This document shows positions 45,545 to 60,800 of a DNA stretch of 64,000 nt, piece after piece (positions within the stretch are counted from its first letter, which is position 1; each line of letters begins with the position of its first letter). The translations under genes were made by a program, and so were the position numbers. Source of the stretch: Drosophila persimilis (lineage: Eukaryota; Arthropoda; Insecta; Diptera; Drosophilidae). The notes below the pieces were generated by a model. That model was not told where the DNA came from. It ran no database searches and saw nothing but the letters and a program-made list of their open reading frames with translations. The DNA is taken from assembly GCF_003286085.1 (NCBI RefSeq), contig NW_020825298.1, positions 3,348,001-3,412,000 of the forward strand, given 5' to 3'.

Positions 45545-45804
45545 CGCTCGCTCGCTCGCTCGCGTTCGTTCAGTTCGGCTCAGTGTTCAGTTCATGTGGC
45601 GGCGCGTCGAGAACGTTTCGAGTGACCGGCGGCATTTCCGTTTGAAAATTTCTCACGCAAACAACGCGCATTCTGCATTCGGCATTCGGCACTCGGCATC
45701 GGCATCTGCATCTGCAACGGCATTCGAAATCGTGTTCGCACAACCAAAAATCTGTTGGCATCAGTGTCCGAGAGAATTCCATGTGGATCGCTGACTAGAA
45801 AAAG
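45545..45804 (+). promoter_or_regulatory. Probable promoter and noncoding first exon of a gene extending right
   Basis: A GCTC repeat is followed by initiator-like sites (TTCAGTT, CTCAGTG, TTCAGTT at about 45569-45590). The GC-richer sequence after this ends at a donor, AAAAAG before GTAAAG at 45805. Short frames in it are not protein-like. No acceptor with a convincing coding exon can be linked inside the window, so the rest of the gene would lie beyond 64000. Confidence 0.45.
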
Positions 45805-48800
45805 GTAAAGCCCGAACAACAATAAAGCCAGCTGCTTGATTAGCTTTTTATCACCTGCTATCATTCACGTACAACAGACACGAGATGTGCGGGTGAGATG
45901 ATGCGGTCTGTGGGGCGAGGTGGGGCGAGGAGGAGAGGGGAGGCGAATTATGGTGTGGTGTGAAGAAGGTGTGTAACAGAACCGCAAAATGCAGCCAATT
46001 CGAAATTGAAATCCGCTGAAAGAAGCACCACTGCCACCACCCGCACCCGCACCCGCACCAAGAGAATCCCACAAAAGTATTTTCTGTTTGCTCGGCAATT
46101 TCTGAGGCAATTTCGGTTTTTGTGTGTGTTTTCTGTTCTGTGGGTGCTGCTGCTCTGCTGCTCTGGTCTTTTGTTTTTTGTTTTGTTTTTCTGTTCTTCT
46201 GCGCTGTATCTTTGAACCCTTCTGCTGTGCTCTGCGGGGTCTTCTTCCGTTTAAGTGTGCCATAAATGTAAGTGAATGGTGCGAATTGTGAATTGCAATT
46301 GATAAATGACCCTCCTCCATAAACGAATAAATGAATAAACGAATAATGGCGTTATCAGGGTGACAGTGTGAGCCTTATCGGCCCCCCGAGGGTATCGCAT
46401 TAAAACTAATTGAATTATAAACTATGCTTGTTTGTGCATGTGCATGCAAATTGCCAAGAATAACAGTATCGCCAGGCAGGGGCAGCAGCAGAAGAAGCAG
46501 CAGCGAAAAAGTAGCAGTAGCAGTAGCAGTACACTGAGATAATGGGGTAGCATACTCTGCTTCTGGACCAATTTAGACCTAGTGGTGGATATGGATTTCC
46601 TACTCTTGTTTTACATAAACAAATCTTCCGCTCCATCAGAAGCTGAAAGCAACACGATCACTTATAAGAAAAACTAGGAAGCTCTCATTCTGTAATGGTT
46701 TTTTCCATCATCGTTATTCGTTTTCTCATTTTCCGCTTAACTTCCAAGCCATATGGAAAATATAACGCATACAATCTTGGATATCCTGATAAAGTTAATT
46801 ATATATGTATGTATTTCCCCCACCATTACTCGTTTTACTAACTGGCCCCGCCATATGGAAAATATGATACTTTAGAAATGAAAGCCGAGTACATATTTTT
46901 TTGTGCGGTGTAGCAGAGGAGCAGCAGAGCAGAAGTAACAGTGGCAGCAGCAGCAGCAGAGCAGGGCGTCAGAAGTAACAGTATCCACAGCCAAAGTTCG
47001 ACTCGACTCCAGCCTCTGCGGGTGTCGGAGAGCATTTACAGATAAAATCAAAGCAGAGAAAGAGCAGCCAGCAGCAGCACACACTCTCGTATATTTGTAA
47101 TTGGGACAATGTTTTTACTCCACGATGAGAGGGAGAGGGAGGGCGAGGGGTGATGGGATGGGATGGATACCCGGGACCCGGACAAAGTTTAAACATAGTT
47201 TTCTGTTTTCGTGATAATGTCATAATTGACAGCCTGCAGACAGTTTTGATTGAATCTCGAAGGGAAATTGCGGGGAAAATACATATTGCAATTCCCATTC
47301 TCCTTCCGGCGTCCGATTCCGATTTCGATTTCAATTAAAATCGCCCATAAATAGGTTGGAGGTGGGACTATCGTGCGTATGCGTAATATGCGAGTGCCAT
47401 AACGGTAAGCTCATATAATCCCTTTCGCCTACCCTTTCTCCCTTACCGGGGGAGTGGCGGCGGGGGCCCATATTTTTCCGGTGTGTGAGCATCGCATTGT
47501 GTTTTGGGCTTAATGGAAAAAGTGTGTCGGTACATCAAATGGGTTATTATCCGTTTTGCCACACTGGAAATGGCCATTTAAATTTATATACTTGCTCGTT
47601 GCTGCCACACGAGCGTGCGGCACGCTGAAGTGCTGTGGCAAGCTTCAGTATGTAATGGTTAAGTCATGATGTGGGTGATACCTAAATAAATGTTATGTGT
47701 GGCAGGGTCTGTTGTGAATTACCCAAGAAATTGTTGTATTTTATTTATTCAGATTCAGATTGCTTTGTTTGCGGCTCAACTAATTGTTTTATTTATTTCA
47801 ATACTGAGAAATTACAGGGCAACCATTTGTATTAGGTCTTGGTTTCATCTAGTCACAAAAGAATGAATATCGCCTATCATATAACTAGTTATATAAGGTT
47901 CTCCTTCTCCCTATTAAATACCACACAAAAAGGAACACCGAAGGAAGACATACACACTCCATACGAGTATTGTATATCTAATGGTATCTGCCGCTTCCTT
48001 TGTTTTCTCGTTGGTGATTCTCAGAATTGAGCTCTATGTTTACAAAGAAACCTCTTAAGAATTCCATCAAAACCCATCACAACACATCAAACACACATAT
48101 TTAAATATGAATAGAATTTCCTACGAGAGGAAAATTCCCTTTAATTAAAGTTATTGAAGATTACACGTAAACGTGCACGTACTCTCACATTTCCATCAAT
48201 TGCCAGCTGCCAGTCACAGATTCACTCAACAGCCTTTTCTGCTTGGCTCTTCTTGGCTGTTATCATCATTTATCATAACCCATATGTAGGTTTCAGTTAT
48301 TTCTGAAGCCGCTCGAAACGATTCGATGATTCAGCACGGCACACAATGGTAATCTTTCCATTGCTTTCCTTTATTTATTTATTGCACATTTAATGGACAG
48401 GCAGAATTCCAGATAATTTCCATTTCAATGTCATTATGAGGGAATTACGGATTTCCAGAACCTACAACGATTGTGTGTCCGCATTTTGCATTGTGGCCCA
48501 AAAGATAAGAAGTCAGTCAGCCGAATTCTGTCACTGAACCCGAACCACTCTCGGCTGCCACCTGGCGTGAGTTGTGGCCATTATCTGGCGGGGTGGAAAG
48601 GTGGAAGTCCAGTCAAGTGCGAGTGCCAGTGCGAGTGCAGGCACAGATTATGCTGTTTTGGCAGCTCACTCTTCGGGGGAGGGGGCCAGAAATTGCCACT
48701 GAAGTATTTATGGCACTCCCACTCACAGTGCTTTCCCCCCACCGTTTGTCACTCGGACACCACCTGACCTGACCTGAGTAATTAGTTTCCACCGAAAAGC

Positions 48801-51800
48801 AAGTACAGACGAACTTCTTTAACTCGGACTGGATTGTGGCAGAAATAAAGACTTTCTTTCAGGTAGAATAAAAGCCATAAAAACAGCTTATATGTATTTC
48901 ATTGAAATTATTTATATTTATTCAATTGATCAACAATTAACTGAAAACTATGAAATATAATATTAACAATAAAGGGAAATATAGAAGAGGAAAAAAAAGA
49001 AGAGAGATACTCGAAATATTTCAATCCTTTAGATTTTCGAGTATCAACTATCTAATATTTTTACTGGACCCGCAACATTTCAAAGACCTTTAGAACGACA
49101 CGAATGTTTTTTTTTTGTTAAAAATTTATTGAGAATACTTTATTCGAGTCAAAAATCTTCTTCAACCTGACTCTAGGCCTTTGTATCCCTTGAATATCTT
49201 AGGGTCCTTTATATCTGTAAGCTTTTGCATATTTTTTTGATCGAATATATGTACCTCTAAGAAAACCAATAAAAACTATAAATACATATATTGAAATTTT
49301 CAGAGGTATCTGAAGATTTCACCTTTTTAAAATGACTATGAAATTATAGAAGAAACAGAAATTGTTATTTCAAGTAGAAGCCAGAAGTACAATCAAAGAA
49401 AGTTCCAGCAGGGATGTTCCACTGTAATTAGTCCTCCGATAAAAACAGAAAATCTTCGACTGAGACTCGGAATGCTCTGCTCTCCTGCTCACTCTAGCGG
49501 GAGTCTTGGGATCAAAAGCAAGCAATCGGAGTGGCGGAGGAGGCTTAGGAGTTGTCTCCCTCCCTCTCCCTCGTCCGTGCTCAGGCTGTGACTGCATTGA
49601 TTTCCACTTTGCCAGGCGGCAGAGCGGCTGGCTCCACTACCGTTGCCGTTATTTATGAATACGAATTAATGTACCGTTAGCATGCACAACAACACTTTGC
49701 ACCGATTCCGGGGACCCGGGGGAGGCAGGGGAGGTAGGGAGTCCCCTCTAGACCCCTCTAGTTCTTGATTCAGGGCCAGGGCCAGGGACAGGGCCAGGCC
49801 TAGGTCGCCCGAGCAACACTTCACTTTGTTTGGCTAAATGCGGAGCTGTCGTCCATTTCGGGTGCCATTATTACGACCGTTTCCGCTCAGAGATTTCCGG
49901 TGATTATTTCCATGCTGGCCTGGCCCGAAAGCAAACAGCAGTACGAGCAACGAGCAGCGGCCTGGGCCTGGGTGCTGGGTCCCGGGGCGGACCATTTGGT
50001 GACGCTTTGCCGCGGCGACACTGTGGACGGGACGCTTGATTGAATTAAGCCCCAAATGATCCTGGCCAGAGCTATGCATAATGACACGCAGCTTAATTAC
50101 GCCCTGCACTGCGTGTGACTGTGTGGCTGTGGTTGGTTCTGCCACTGTAGATGGCTGTGCCTGTGGCAGGGGCACCTGGCCCACTTACCCTAATTGAAAT
50201 TGATTGTGATGGAGGTTCAGGGCATACAAACAGCCACATCCATACATCCATCCACCCATCCATCCATGCAGGTATGACAGATTGTAACTTGTTTGGAGAA
50301 TCAAAATTCAACATGACAGCCAACGAAACCAATCTATGAAAACGAATTTGAAGGCAGTTCTTGGTCTCGCTCTCGTTCCCGTTCCCATTCCCATTCTCAT
50401 GCAGTTGTTCTTGATGATACTCCCTCCGCGTATCGATTAAAGTTGCGACACAGTGCCAAAATGTACATACATACGTGTATTTTGTGGCAGGGGGCTGGCG
50501 GGGCTGAGGCCTGAAACCCTCCTCAAATTTTATCGTTTTTTGAAATATTAAACTCATGTCAAACAATGCGCCAAAGGCGGCTCAATACACGTGTGTGTGC
50601 TGATAGGATAAGGGGCGTGGCACAAACGGGAAGGGAGATGTAGAGGTAACGACCCAAGAACGAACAAACAGTGAAAGAGAGGCAGAGACAGAGACACTCA
50701 AAAACAGAAGCTAATGCAAAGCCAAAAGAAAACCAAGCTGGCGGAAATACTAGTAGAAAACAAATAAAAACGAACAGGAAATAACTAAAATTAAGATTTT
50801 TTGGATAGCGAACAGGGAATACACTTTGAAAGTTTATTCGATGAAAATTGAGCGTTTTTAATTGGAACAATCCAAACCCTTCTTCGGAAGAGAATAGTTC
50901 TGAGGGAGAGCACGGTCTGAGAACAGATCATTAGAGAGTTCGTGAATTGCTCTTTGGGAAAGGCTTTTGTTTGGATTTTCTGTGTTTTTCCTAGTTAAAA
51001 TTCGAAATCACACATGCTACGAGGAGCCCTAGGGTTCTAGGGTTCGGAACATGCATGTTTGGTATTCTGGCAGGGAGGATTATATGTCTTGACTTTAAGG
51101 ACTATCTGGGACTCTCTCTAGTAGTGTCACAGTGCAGTTTAACAAAGAACAGATCCTGAAATTTATTCCCAGACAACAGCTCCTTGTGCAGCATTCCGTG
51201 TAGTGGCGTTTGTGGAACATGATTTATTGCCTGGCTCCCCCTCCAGCATTATAGCAAGTCATTCCCGTTTGCGTTTGTTATTTGACGTTTATATAAGAAT
51301 AAGCTGATTTTCGACATGGGAAGCTTTGTCCATGATTTTGAATGGAATATTCCATGAAAAGAAATTGGACATTTGATGCAGCGTTTGATGCAGCGAAGGG
51401 ACCAACTTTGAATGGATTTTTTATGCACCCCTCCATGGAGATGCTGCGGTGCTGGTGCCGTTCCATTCCTCGTTAAGCCAGTACCATTTACCAAAGCTAG
51501 TGACATGCACTGTATGCATATGTTTTTCCGTTTTGTGTGTGTTTTCTGGTGAAGTTAAGCTCTCTTTTTGCCATGCCACACGCGTCATTTGCATTTTGAT
51601 GCTACGCTTCTTCGCTTCGCGACTTTCGTTCAGGGTCATTTCGGAATAACGTTCTTTTGACACATGTTTACAGAAATGTTTACATGGTCACCACCGACAC
51701 CACCATCCGATGGAGTCTGTCGGGGTCACACAGAGGTTAGAGTATATGAAAATGCATATGGATATGGATATTAATCTGTATCATAAAGTCTTCCATCTCC

Positions 51801-54800
51801 ATCTCGAGACAAAAAAAAACACAAAGGGAAACGAAACGAAACGTACGAAAAAAGAGGAAAATAAAAATTGTAACAAGTTGAACGTGCTGCTGAGCTCTGG
51901 GCATTAATAGGTTTTTGACTTGCCATAAAAACCGACCACCCCCTGGCCCCTCATGCAGAAGCGGGCTTGGGAAACAGAAGCCACAGCCGAGTTGGCAGCA
52001 ATGATGGCCAAAGCCAGAGCCCCTCCTAAGCTCAAGTGGACAGAGTGGCAGAATGGCTAAAATTGCTTGTTGGCCTTTAAAAAATGATTTGTCCAAATCA
52101 TAGAATAAAGCGAAGCAACAACAATGACAACAATGTTCACGTAACTCGATTCAGTTCAGGTGGAACAATTTGTGTTTCTTGTTGTTTTTTTGGCAGCTCT
52201 TGGGTCTCTTCTGTGTCTTGATTAGGTTTTCGCTTTGGCCATTGAAGTTGGTCTTGTAATTGGCCTGTTGTGGGACTGTGGCTAATAGCATTTGCCCGGT
52301 AATTGGCCAGCAATGGAGATGGGGATGGGAAATTAATGCGATTCTCCAGAGCGGACACTGCACCGTAGCCGTAGCCGTAGCCGGAGACGGTGCCGTGGCC
52401 GTTGCCGTTGCCATGATGATTAATCATTATCATGGGATTTCATCGCCCACTTCCACTCCGTCTGGTATATTCATCAAAAAGAATTGTCGCTGTGCAATGG
52501 GCAATTGGACAAGGGTTTATTCACAACATTTCCGACTATGTAACACACAACAGCAAACAAAGAAAAATTATAGACTGAAGGGGAAAGTTTACAAAAAGAA
52601 AAACGGCAGCTAAATGCACGAGCATATCACGGGGCCACAGTTTCATAAAAGCTTCGATACAAGAAATATTCAATATTTGGCACGCACTCGAATCCTTGTA
52701 AGAGAAAGCCTGATCCTTGTGATTGAGATTCAGGCAATACCGACATGCTCACACGCACATATTCGTTATCTTATTGGACTCGTTCGTTAATCGTTAATCT
52801 TAAAAATTAATTACAGACTCCAACCTAAAGTAGATTAACAGCTCAAGTGTCTGGTTGGAACTTGGGACTGCTCTAGTCCTAAGCCTTATTTAATTGTGAT
52901 CGAATATGCAAATTCTTTTAGTCTTTCAAAGTTTCACTAACTATTTCTCACTCCGTTGACAACCTTTAGTGTCCTTGACAAGTTCAGAGGAAACTTTCCG
53001 CCATTTGATAAGTAATTCAATAGAGTCCAACAAAGTTCGCTCACTAAAGGAGAGAGGGAGGGAGATAGGGCAGTTTCCCCCTCTATATGTATGTATTTAC
53101 ATCCTTCTACCTGTTACATTCACACAGACTTGATGTCGACCTTGTGCTCTCTGTTGGGTAAGCAATTTTTGTTATCAGTTTATTTTGAATTTTGTTTTTT
53201 GTTATTTTGTTGTGTTCAGGTTTCTTTCCATTCATGTCTATTCATTTGTTCACAGTATATACCATAAGTATATAAACTGGTATAAGTATATGTGTGTACT
53301 TTTCTTTTCTATTGGGAAACCATTTACATTCCTTCACAGAGCAATCAATTTTCCATGCTATCCTCTCCTTCATTTATCTATTCAATCAGAAAGTCGACCT
53401 CAGTCATTCAGTTTCTCGTCTCACCTCTCCCCCTTTCCTTCGTCCTCTCTTCTCTGAGAACTGAGAACATTTTAAGCTTGTGGAAGCTCCTTTACCTTGT
53501 ATGCCCATGACCATGCCCAGGCCCAAGCCCAGCCGTGTCGTACCCCCAAAAAAAACTTGTTCAAAAATTCATTTTTCTCGATTGCAGAGCACTAGGGCTT
53601 TACTCTGTGTGTGTGTGTCTCTATAAGGGTGGTGTTACGTTTTGACTAGCAACTAAGAAACTCTTTATACCCTTTGATAATTGTATGGAATTGGAAATAT
53701 ATATTCTTGATTAGCAAAGAAAGTCGGTCTACGTATACTTATTCTTATATCTACCATGGAACAATCGGTAATGCACATCTTCCTCCAACTCCGATCCCTA
53801 CATCATACAAAATCCTCTCAAGAATGATAGATCTTCCAGGGTATCAACAGTTTCTGCACCAAAATCTCGGCTTTCTATCATTCTAGTCATTTTTTGGTGC
53901 TTCCTCTTCTCCCATGCACCGTTTGCATTCCGTACCACGCTTTGCATGGCATTTCTTGTTGCTCTCCACCCCAGCCCCCCTCTTTTTCCCACTCCCACTA
54001 ACCCTCTCTCCATTCCCAACGCTCTAGGTACTCCCACACTTACATCCACCGTTCGCTTGCTATTTTATTTGCTGATTTAATCGCGTCTTGAAGCTTCCTT
54101 CCTGTGACTGTTGCTGCTGACGTTGGCGGAGAGCTAAGACGCTGCCGCTCTCTGGGGGAGGGGGAGGGGCAGTGGCAGAGGCAGAGACACGAGCACATAG
54201 ACCCATAATCAAATGTAATGTTCCGTGGGGCAAATCCCCATAGCCACAGGCCACGGGCCGTGCAACAGCTTGCCCCCAAGGAGGAAATGCTAGAAAGACA
54301 GATGGAAAGAGAGGGCGACTAGGGGTAAGAGATTGAGAGATTGAGCAGCAGCAGAAGAAGAAGAACAAAATGATTACGAAACTCAAGTGGCGAAAAAGTG
54401 GCCAAACGAGACTTGAGTCTCGAGTTTTGAGTCTTTGGGCCATAAAAACATTATATTTCTGTTATCGGCCACTCGGATTTGACGATTTTCTGCGAATTCG
54501 TCACTCTGTTTTTTTTTAAAAGAAATTTGTGCTGTATTATTTGAAGTACCCCCAGAACACATGTATAATATTCGTGTACCTTAAAAAGGTATGAGAAAAT
54601 CTAGAGACAGGCAATCTTAACATCTAAAATTATGGTAATCCAGTCTGAAACAGTCCAAAGGCATTAGAGCCCGAATGGAGATTCCTCAGACACCACAAGA
54701 TGTTTTCATTCAGACTTGATTCAATCAATGAAACTCAAAGAAGTACACTTATTTTATGCGAAAGAATCGAATCTGCTTCAGTTCGAGCCTCTCCTTCAAT

Positions 54801-57800
54801 CAATCACTGAAAGTCTGAAAGAAATTCAGTTGTCAAATTAATAATTCAATTATTTAAATAAAGAAACAAATCGGAATACCTTTTACTCCAATTTGTAATC
54901 CAATCAGTTGCCAAACAATTTTTAAGAGCAATTATCGTTTTACTCATCAAATAATGACATTTATCGCAACAGTTTGTTATTTGTGTTTGTTTCTGGCATT
55001 TAGCCTTTTGCTTGAGCAAAAATACATTCATTAATCCAATTAAACAGATCAATAGTCGAACGCCGAACAGTTGCAGCAGCAGAAAGTGAACCATTGACCT
55101 TCCTTTGACTGCTTCGAATAGTAACAATATACAGAGATGGAATAATGCCAAAGTAAGAACATCTTAATCTTACCACCGACCCCTCGACCCACGGCTCGAA
55201 TCGAGTTCTCTGCAAATTGAGTGAATTCGAGGCTGGTCAATGCCTGGTCCGACCCGGACCGGACCCGGGCCCAGCAACAACGGACAGTAGAAGTCTTTGC
55301 TCTTTCCCTTCCCTTTTCATTCTGTTTATTTATTTTCACTTTTCATGATTTCCACTTTTCTATTTGCCTGTCTGTCCCGAAAGACGGACAGACAGACAGA
55401 GAGGCGGACTATTGCTAGAGTGTATTACGTGTGCACAGACATATGGATGTAACTGTGTGTTCTCTCCGCGTGTCGTCAATGCGGGTGGCCACGGGGCGTA
55501 TGCTTGATGTGGATGTGGATGGGGATGGGGATGTGGCTGTGGATGGAAATGTCGATGTAGATGGATAGATGCAGGGGTTTCCATGTGCCACGCGACATTC
55601 GACGACAAGTCAAGCGAATGTGTCAAACAGTAATAATCAGCTTCAAGGCAAAAGCATTGACAATGCCTCACTAACAGACAGAAGCAATAAACACAATACA
55701 GTGGGCCCTCTCAGAAGGGAAAAGGATCACCTTCTAACCTTCGTGTTGTTCCATCGAGGGCTTCCTCACTGTATACTCGTTCCACGTGTCGTATACGTTT
55801 CGTTTGTACCAGCTTTCACAGCCTTTGGCATTTGTGAGCATTAAACTCACATTATACTCTCTTATTGTATATGACGCTCTCGAATGCATCGAATTTTCCG
55901 ACTGCCAAACTGCCGACTGCTGACAAGGGTTACCGGGTTCGACATAAGCCCACGGATTGCCCACAGATTGTCTCCGGGGCCAGTCGCCGCATTAACATCT
56001 GTACGTCAGCCTCGTCTGACGCTGTCGCTCTGACGCTGTCGACGTCGTCGTCGTCTCGGTGTCTCAGCGTCTCTTATCAAGCGAATTGAGCTTTCCATTC
56101 GCACGCAGCGAATAAATTTACGAAAAAACAGAAAAATAACAAGGCCTACGGCTGGGGATAAGCCGCAGCGGAAAATACTCTTCTTGGATTTATATATGGC
56201 TAGAATTTGAGAGTAATGAATTCTTTATTACTCCATTAGCAATGCTTATTGATGGACAAAGGCACAGAGACACGGCCAGATATTTACGGACGGACTGAAT
56301 CACGGGGTGGATAGATTGACGTACATAAAAATGGAAAGGTTAATGGACAGATACGAGACAAATATTTACCTACATGAACAAAAACACTGATTGAATCCAT
56401 ATGTTGAAGGTAATTTCTAGGAGGGAAAACTTAGGGACAACACTCAGAGACATTCTGGCTAAAAAGACAGCAAGAACGGACAGATAGAGGGACATTAATA
56501 GGGATTAGACATAAGGACACACATATATATGATAAAATCTAAGCCTTCTAAGCCTGGCAAACCTCTTACTTGAGCTTTAGTACTCTTATTAAGTGTAGGG
56601 ACGGCAAAGGCAAATATTTATATGCCTACATACTGGTAGAGTAGGTACATACTCGTATGTAGTGCACAGTATGGCTAGAGGGGCTCTAGAGGTTAGAGGG
56701 CGGGCCTATACTATGGGTGAGGGGAGGGGTAGCCAGAGGTATCGTCGACGATGTCGCGCGTTTGACTGCACTTAATGAAGTCTGTCCCGGACTGACTAAA
56801 TTGACTTTATTGTTGTGCAAATAGGCAGGAGGCGAAGAGGGAGAGGGCTCCTCCACTACCATCCTCCTCCTTGTTAAGTATGTATTATAATAATACGAGT
56901 ATATTTACATACTTAAGAGGGGGGTGGAGGAGTGGAGGAGCCTATGTGGAGGGCGGAGGCCTATGCAAACACTCATTGCCAGTGCGTGCCAGTGCGTCTG
57001 TCTGCTCTTTGTAGTTAAATGTTATAAATAAATAAAACATGGGCACTACCTCGCTACCATGCCCACCTCCCACCTCCCATCGCCCATCCAACACCCACTT
57101 TGCACGCTGTAAATGCGCTATAAATATTTCATGGCAACGCGCAACGCGCAACGCACACCGAGCCGTCATTTAAATAAATAATTTTCAATAAGGTTTAAAT
57201 AAATTAAGTGCAAATTGAATTAAATGTGTGTTGGCTGCACTCGTGTGCTGTGCCGTTGTCGTGTGGCTTTTGTCGCTTTTGTCGCTGCAGCACGCAAGCA
57301 AAAACTGAGTTATTTCATGCCTTTTCATGTTTTTCCATTTACCGTTTTCCATTTTCCTCTTTTTTTTCCCCCATTTTCCATTTTGCCACTGCCACTCTAT
57401 GCACTCTATGAAAATTCCATAGAAGAGGAGCCTGTGGGTGGGGGACTGTGTTAAGGCTTCAATTTGAAGTTTCAGCGTTTCAGGAAATTTCGTTTGTTTA
57501 TTTTGGCTGGTTATTGAAATTTTCAATAAAAATATGAAAACTATTTTAATAAAAATGAAATGTTTATGCCTGGGAAGCCAAGCAAATATTTCAATATTTG
57601 TGAAGCGAGCATAAAACGTCGATTGAAATGTAGGACAATGTAAATATTTTAAATTTCATTGTGCATATGAAAGGTTCCTATAAATACGTGTATGTCAGGA
57701 GGAGCTTTACAATAAATTCTGGTTTAAATGTTTGTGCAACCAAGCAAATATTTGACTTGTCAAATTATTCAATTGAGAGAATGCACAGAATGGCGGAATA

Positions 57801-60800
57801 CACATAACTTAAATACATTTTACTTGTTTGCGGTTTACATTTTTTATAAAACATGGAAATAGGGAAAACAATAATTATGTTTAATTTTTGTAGCCAATAA
57901 AAACAAACAACTAGAAAAGCCGCATAGCAGAATTAAATATAGGTCTATTATTCAGTGATAATTATTATTTTTATTAATTATAATTAATTATGGATAATTA
58001 TGCAAAAAAACAAAATTAAACTACAAAATAATGGTTATTTTACGGCTTTTATTTGTATTCTAACTAATTGTGCAGTCTATGATTTTTTTAGCCAATAAAA
58101 TCATCCACTTGGATTAGCCGCACAGCAGACATTTTTAATTTCTAACATTTTCCCTAAAAACCAAAATTTGGGGTTTTGTATAATATAAAATAAATATAAT
58201 TAAAATAGGAAAAATAGTTTCTGGTCATTAACAATTTTTGGATTTAGTAAAGGGACCTTTCAGACAAATTTAAGAAAACTACATATGATTTGTTTTATCT
58301 TCATGAAAGCTTGATTTAAAATGGTATAGTTAACAGTGAGTCATTTCCTTCTGTTCTCATCAACTTTTATACACTAAAATGTTAAAAAAAAACCAATATT
58401 AGTAAGCAAATTTGTTTACCCTCCCCCGAGGGCTGTCACTTCGCTTCAGATCTGACTGTTCAGGTTTTATGTTGGAGCCCCCTAATCCCCAAGCATTTGA
58501 TATTAACGTATTTTGGGCGACCATATCAGCTATCCGGCAATAACCCAACAATGTCAACGCACATCAGATAAGACCTCCTACCATTTGGATACATATATTT
58601 GTACACTCTTATCTGGGAGTAATAAATTACACGTATGGAAACGCCTTTTATGAATGAAATACATTCAGGGGACAAAAATAAATATATACTGTTATTATTC
58701 TGGTCTCATTGGTGGGGAAATGATAACCATTCATTGATCTGGAAGTTGTCAATGTAAATAAACATTCGGTAATTTTATTTATAAATAAATAAATATTATT
58801 ACCTGAAACAGAACTCAGTAGGCACTCAATGTTCTGAGCATATTCCTTGATTATTCCAAAATCACTCTAAAGTGCAAGTCCCTGGTGCGGAACACATACA
58901 TATGTATTTCAATTCCCACACTACAGAGTATTTTCTTCCTCAGAAATGTTTTAAACGCAGATGTTGTGTGGGTGATGTTCCGTGCAAATCCATCAATAAA
59001 CGTTATAGAAATATATCATATCACATTTTGCACCATAAAACATTCTACCAATCCCCAAATACAGGACTTTGTGTGTAAACAAGCAGACAATTTGAAATGT
59101 TTGATTTAATAGCGACACATAAATTTTCCCTTTTTTGCGAGGATTATGATGAATCCTGACAGGGGGATATGGATACCACAAAAGGGTCTGCTGCCCCACG
59201 CATTTGTGGCAGGCGCAGTCATTAATCTTGAGCATTTCAAATGAATTTTCACACATTTACGGCCAGACAGACGTAGAGCCAGAGCCAGACGTAGGCCTCC
59301 GGAGCCCTTATCAGGAATCATAATCTATAATCCACAGTAACCCGTTACCTAAACACGTCACAGCACGGACACAGTCGGCCTGCTGTCCCGCTCTAACTTT
59401 TTACAGTAACGTCATTCACGCGTCAAGCGTGAGGAAAAAAGTTTGCCGAAATTGAAACACTTTTCGGGTGATGGCGAGCTGTGAGCGAGCTTTTAATTAA
59501 TATTAATTTGTATTCCCTGACACTGACACTGTGACGTAATATGGGCGCTCGCCTCAGTGCGAAGGGAGGAGAGGGACAGCTGTTGACCCAACGAATCCAT
59601 TTGAAAAGGTGACGGAGGTGAAACAACAAAATGATCAATGGACCCAATAACTCTCGTCAAAGCACCGCGTCACGGCAGCAGTGCGTGTAACTGTACACGA
59701 GCTTAGCTCTCTCAAAGTGACTTTGATTGAGGCTTTGGCCTCACTCCACTTGGAAGCTCTCATCTATGCTCTCTGTCGGCTCTCTGTCTGCATATGCTCT
59801 TTTTATGCACATTACACTGAACGTCCCAAGGGGTATATAAGCACTGCACATGGAGGGAAAGGTGGTTCGATGATTTGATGCAGGTCCAGTGGCAAATATC
59901 CAACTGGTTATCCTAGTACTTGCTGGCTTCCATCTTGGGGTACATTTCATGATCGTAGTGCTTGTTTTTCTTCTGAGAGCCCTGTCACACTCTTGCTAAA
60001 GGGTATCTGATAGTCTTGTAGCCGCAATTGTTTGCCTGTGGGCTTTTGGGTTGTTTTTTTTGATTGCTTTAAATTGCTTGAGCTGGCTTGACAATCGGCG
60101 CCGTTCGCCAGCCGCGTGTGTGTGGGTGTTGGTATGCGCCTTTTAATCGCCACAATAGATTTGACATTCAGTTAACAGAACCGTTGCCGTAACGTAGTAG
60201 AGCCCAGAGTGGAACCGAGTAATTTTCATTTGACTCATTGTCTGGGGATGCCACTTGACGGCGCTTAGTGGTGCGTGGCTCATAATTTACCTTTTTCAGC
60301 GGAAATTCCCACAAGGTGGTCTCCGTACCATTGCCATTCCCTTTGAGTTTCCCCCCTTTTTCGGAGAGTCCAAAAAGAACCGCACAAATTACATACACGT
60401 GTTGGAGGAAGACAGCAACAGAAGCAATTTACAAATTTACGACATTCCACACTCATTACACCTTACGGCTTTTTTTTGTGGTTCGGTTCTGTGGCCACGC
60501 CTCTAGTCCGGGCAGGGCAGGGCAGCGTACGTCCACGTACGCCCATGCGAAATTTCGCATACAACTTCCGCGCGACTTTTTGGGTTTTTATATGCAAATT
60601 TTCATTTCTTATTCTTACGTTTCTTACGTTTTCTTTTTTTGTACGTTTTCCATTCTGCCTTTTCTTGTATTGTTTTTGCTGGGAATTTTTCGACGTTGTC
60701 GTCGTTTATTCTTGACTTGGACTTGGGTTTCGGTTTGGAGCTGTCCGCAACGAAAAGCATAAAAAACAATGGACGAAAAGGTAGAAGCAGAAGAAATTTA

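Noticed and set aside
45391..45864. Frames of 70-92 codons around the right inverted-repeat arm
   Set aside because: Ser/Ala repeats from GGCATC-type sequence. The region reads better as promoter and 5' untranslated exon.
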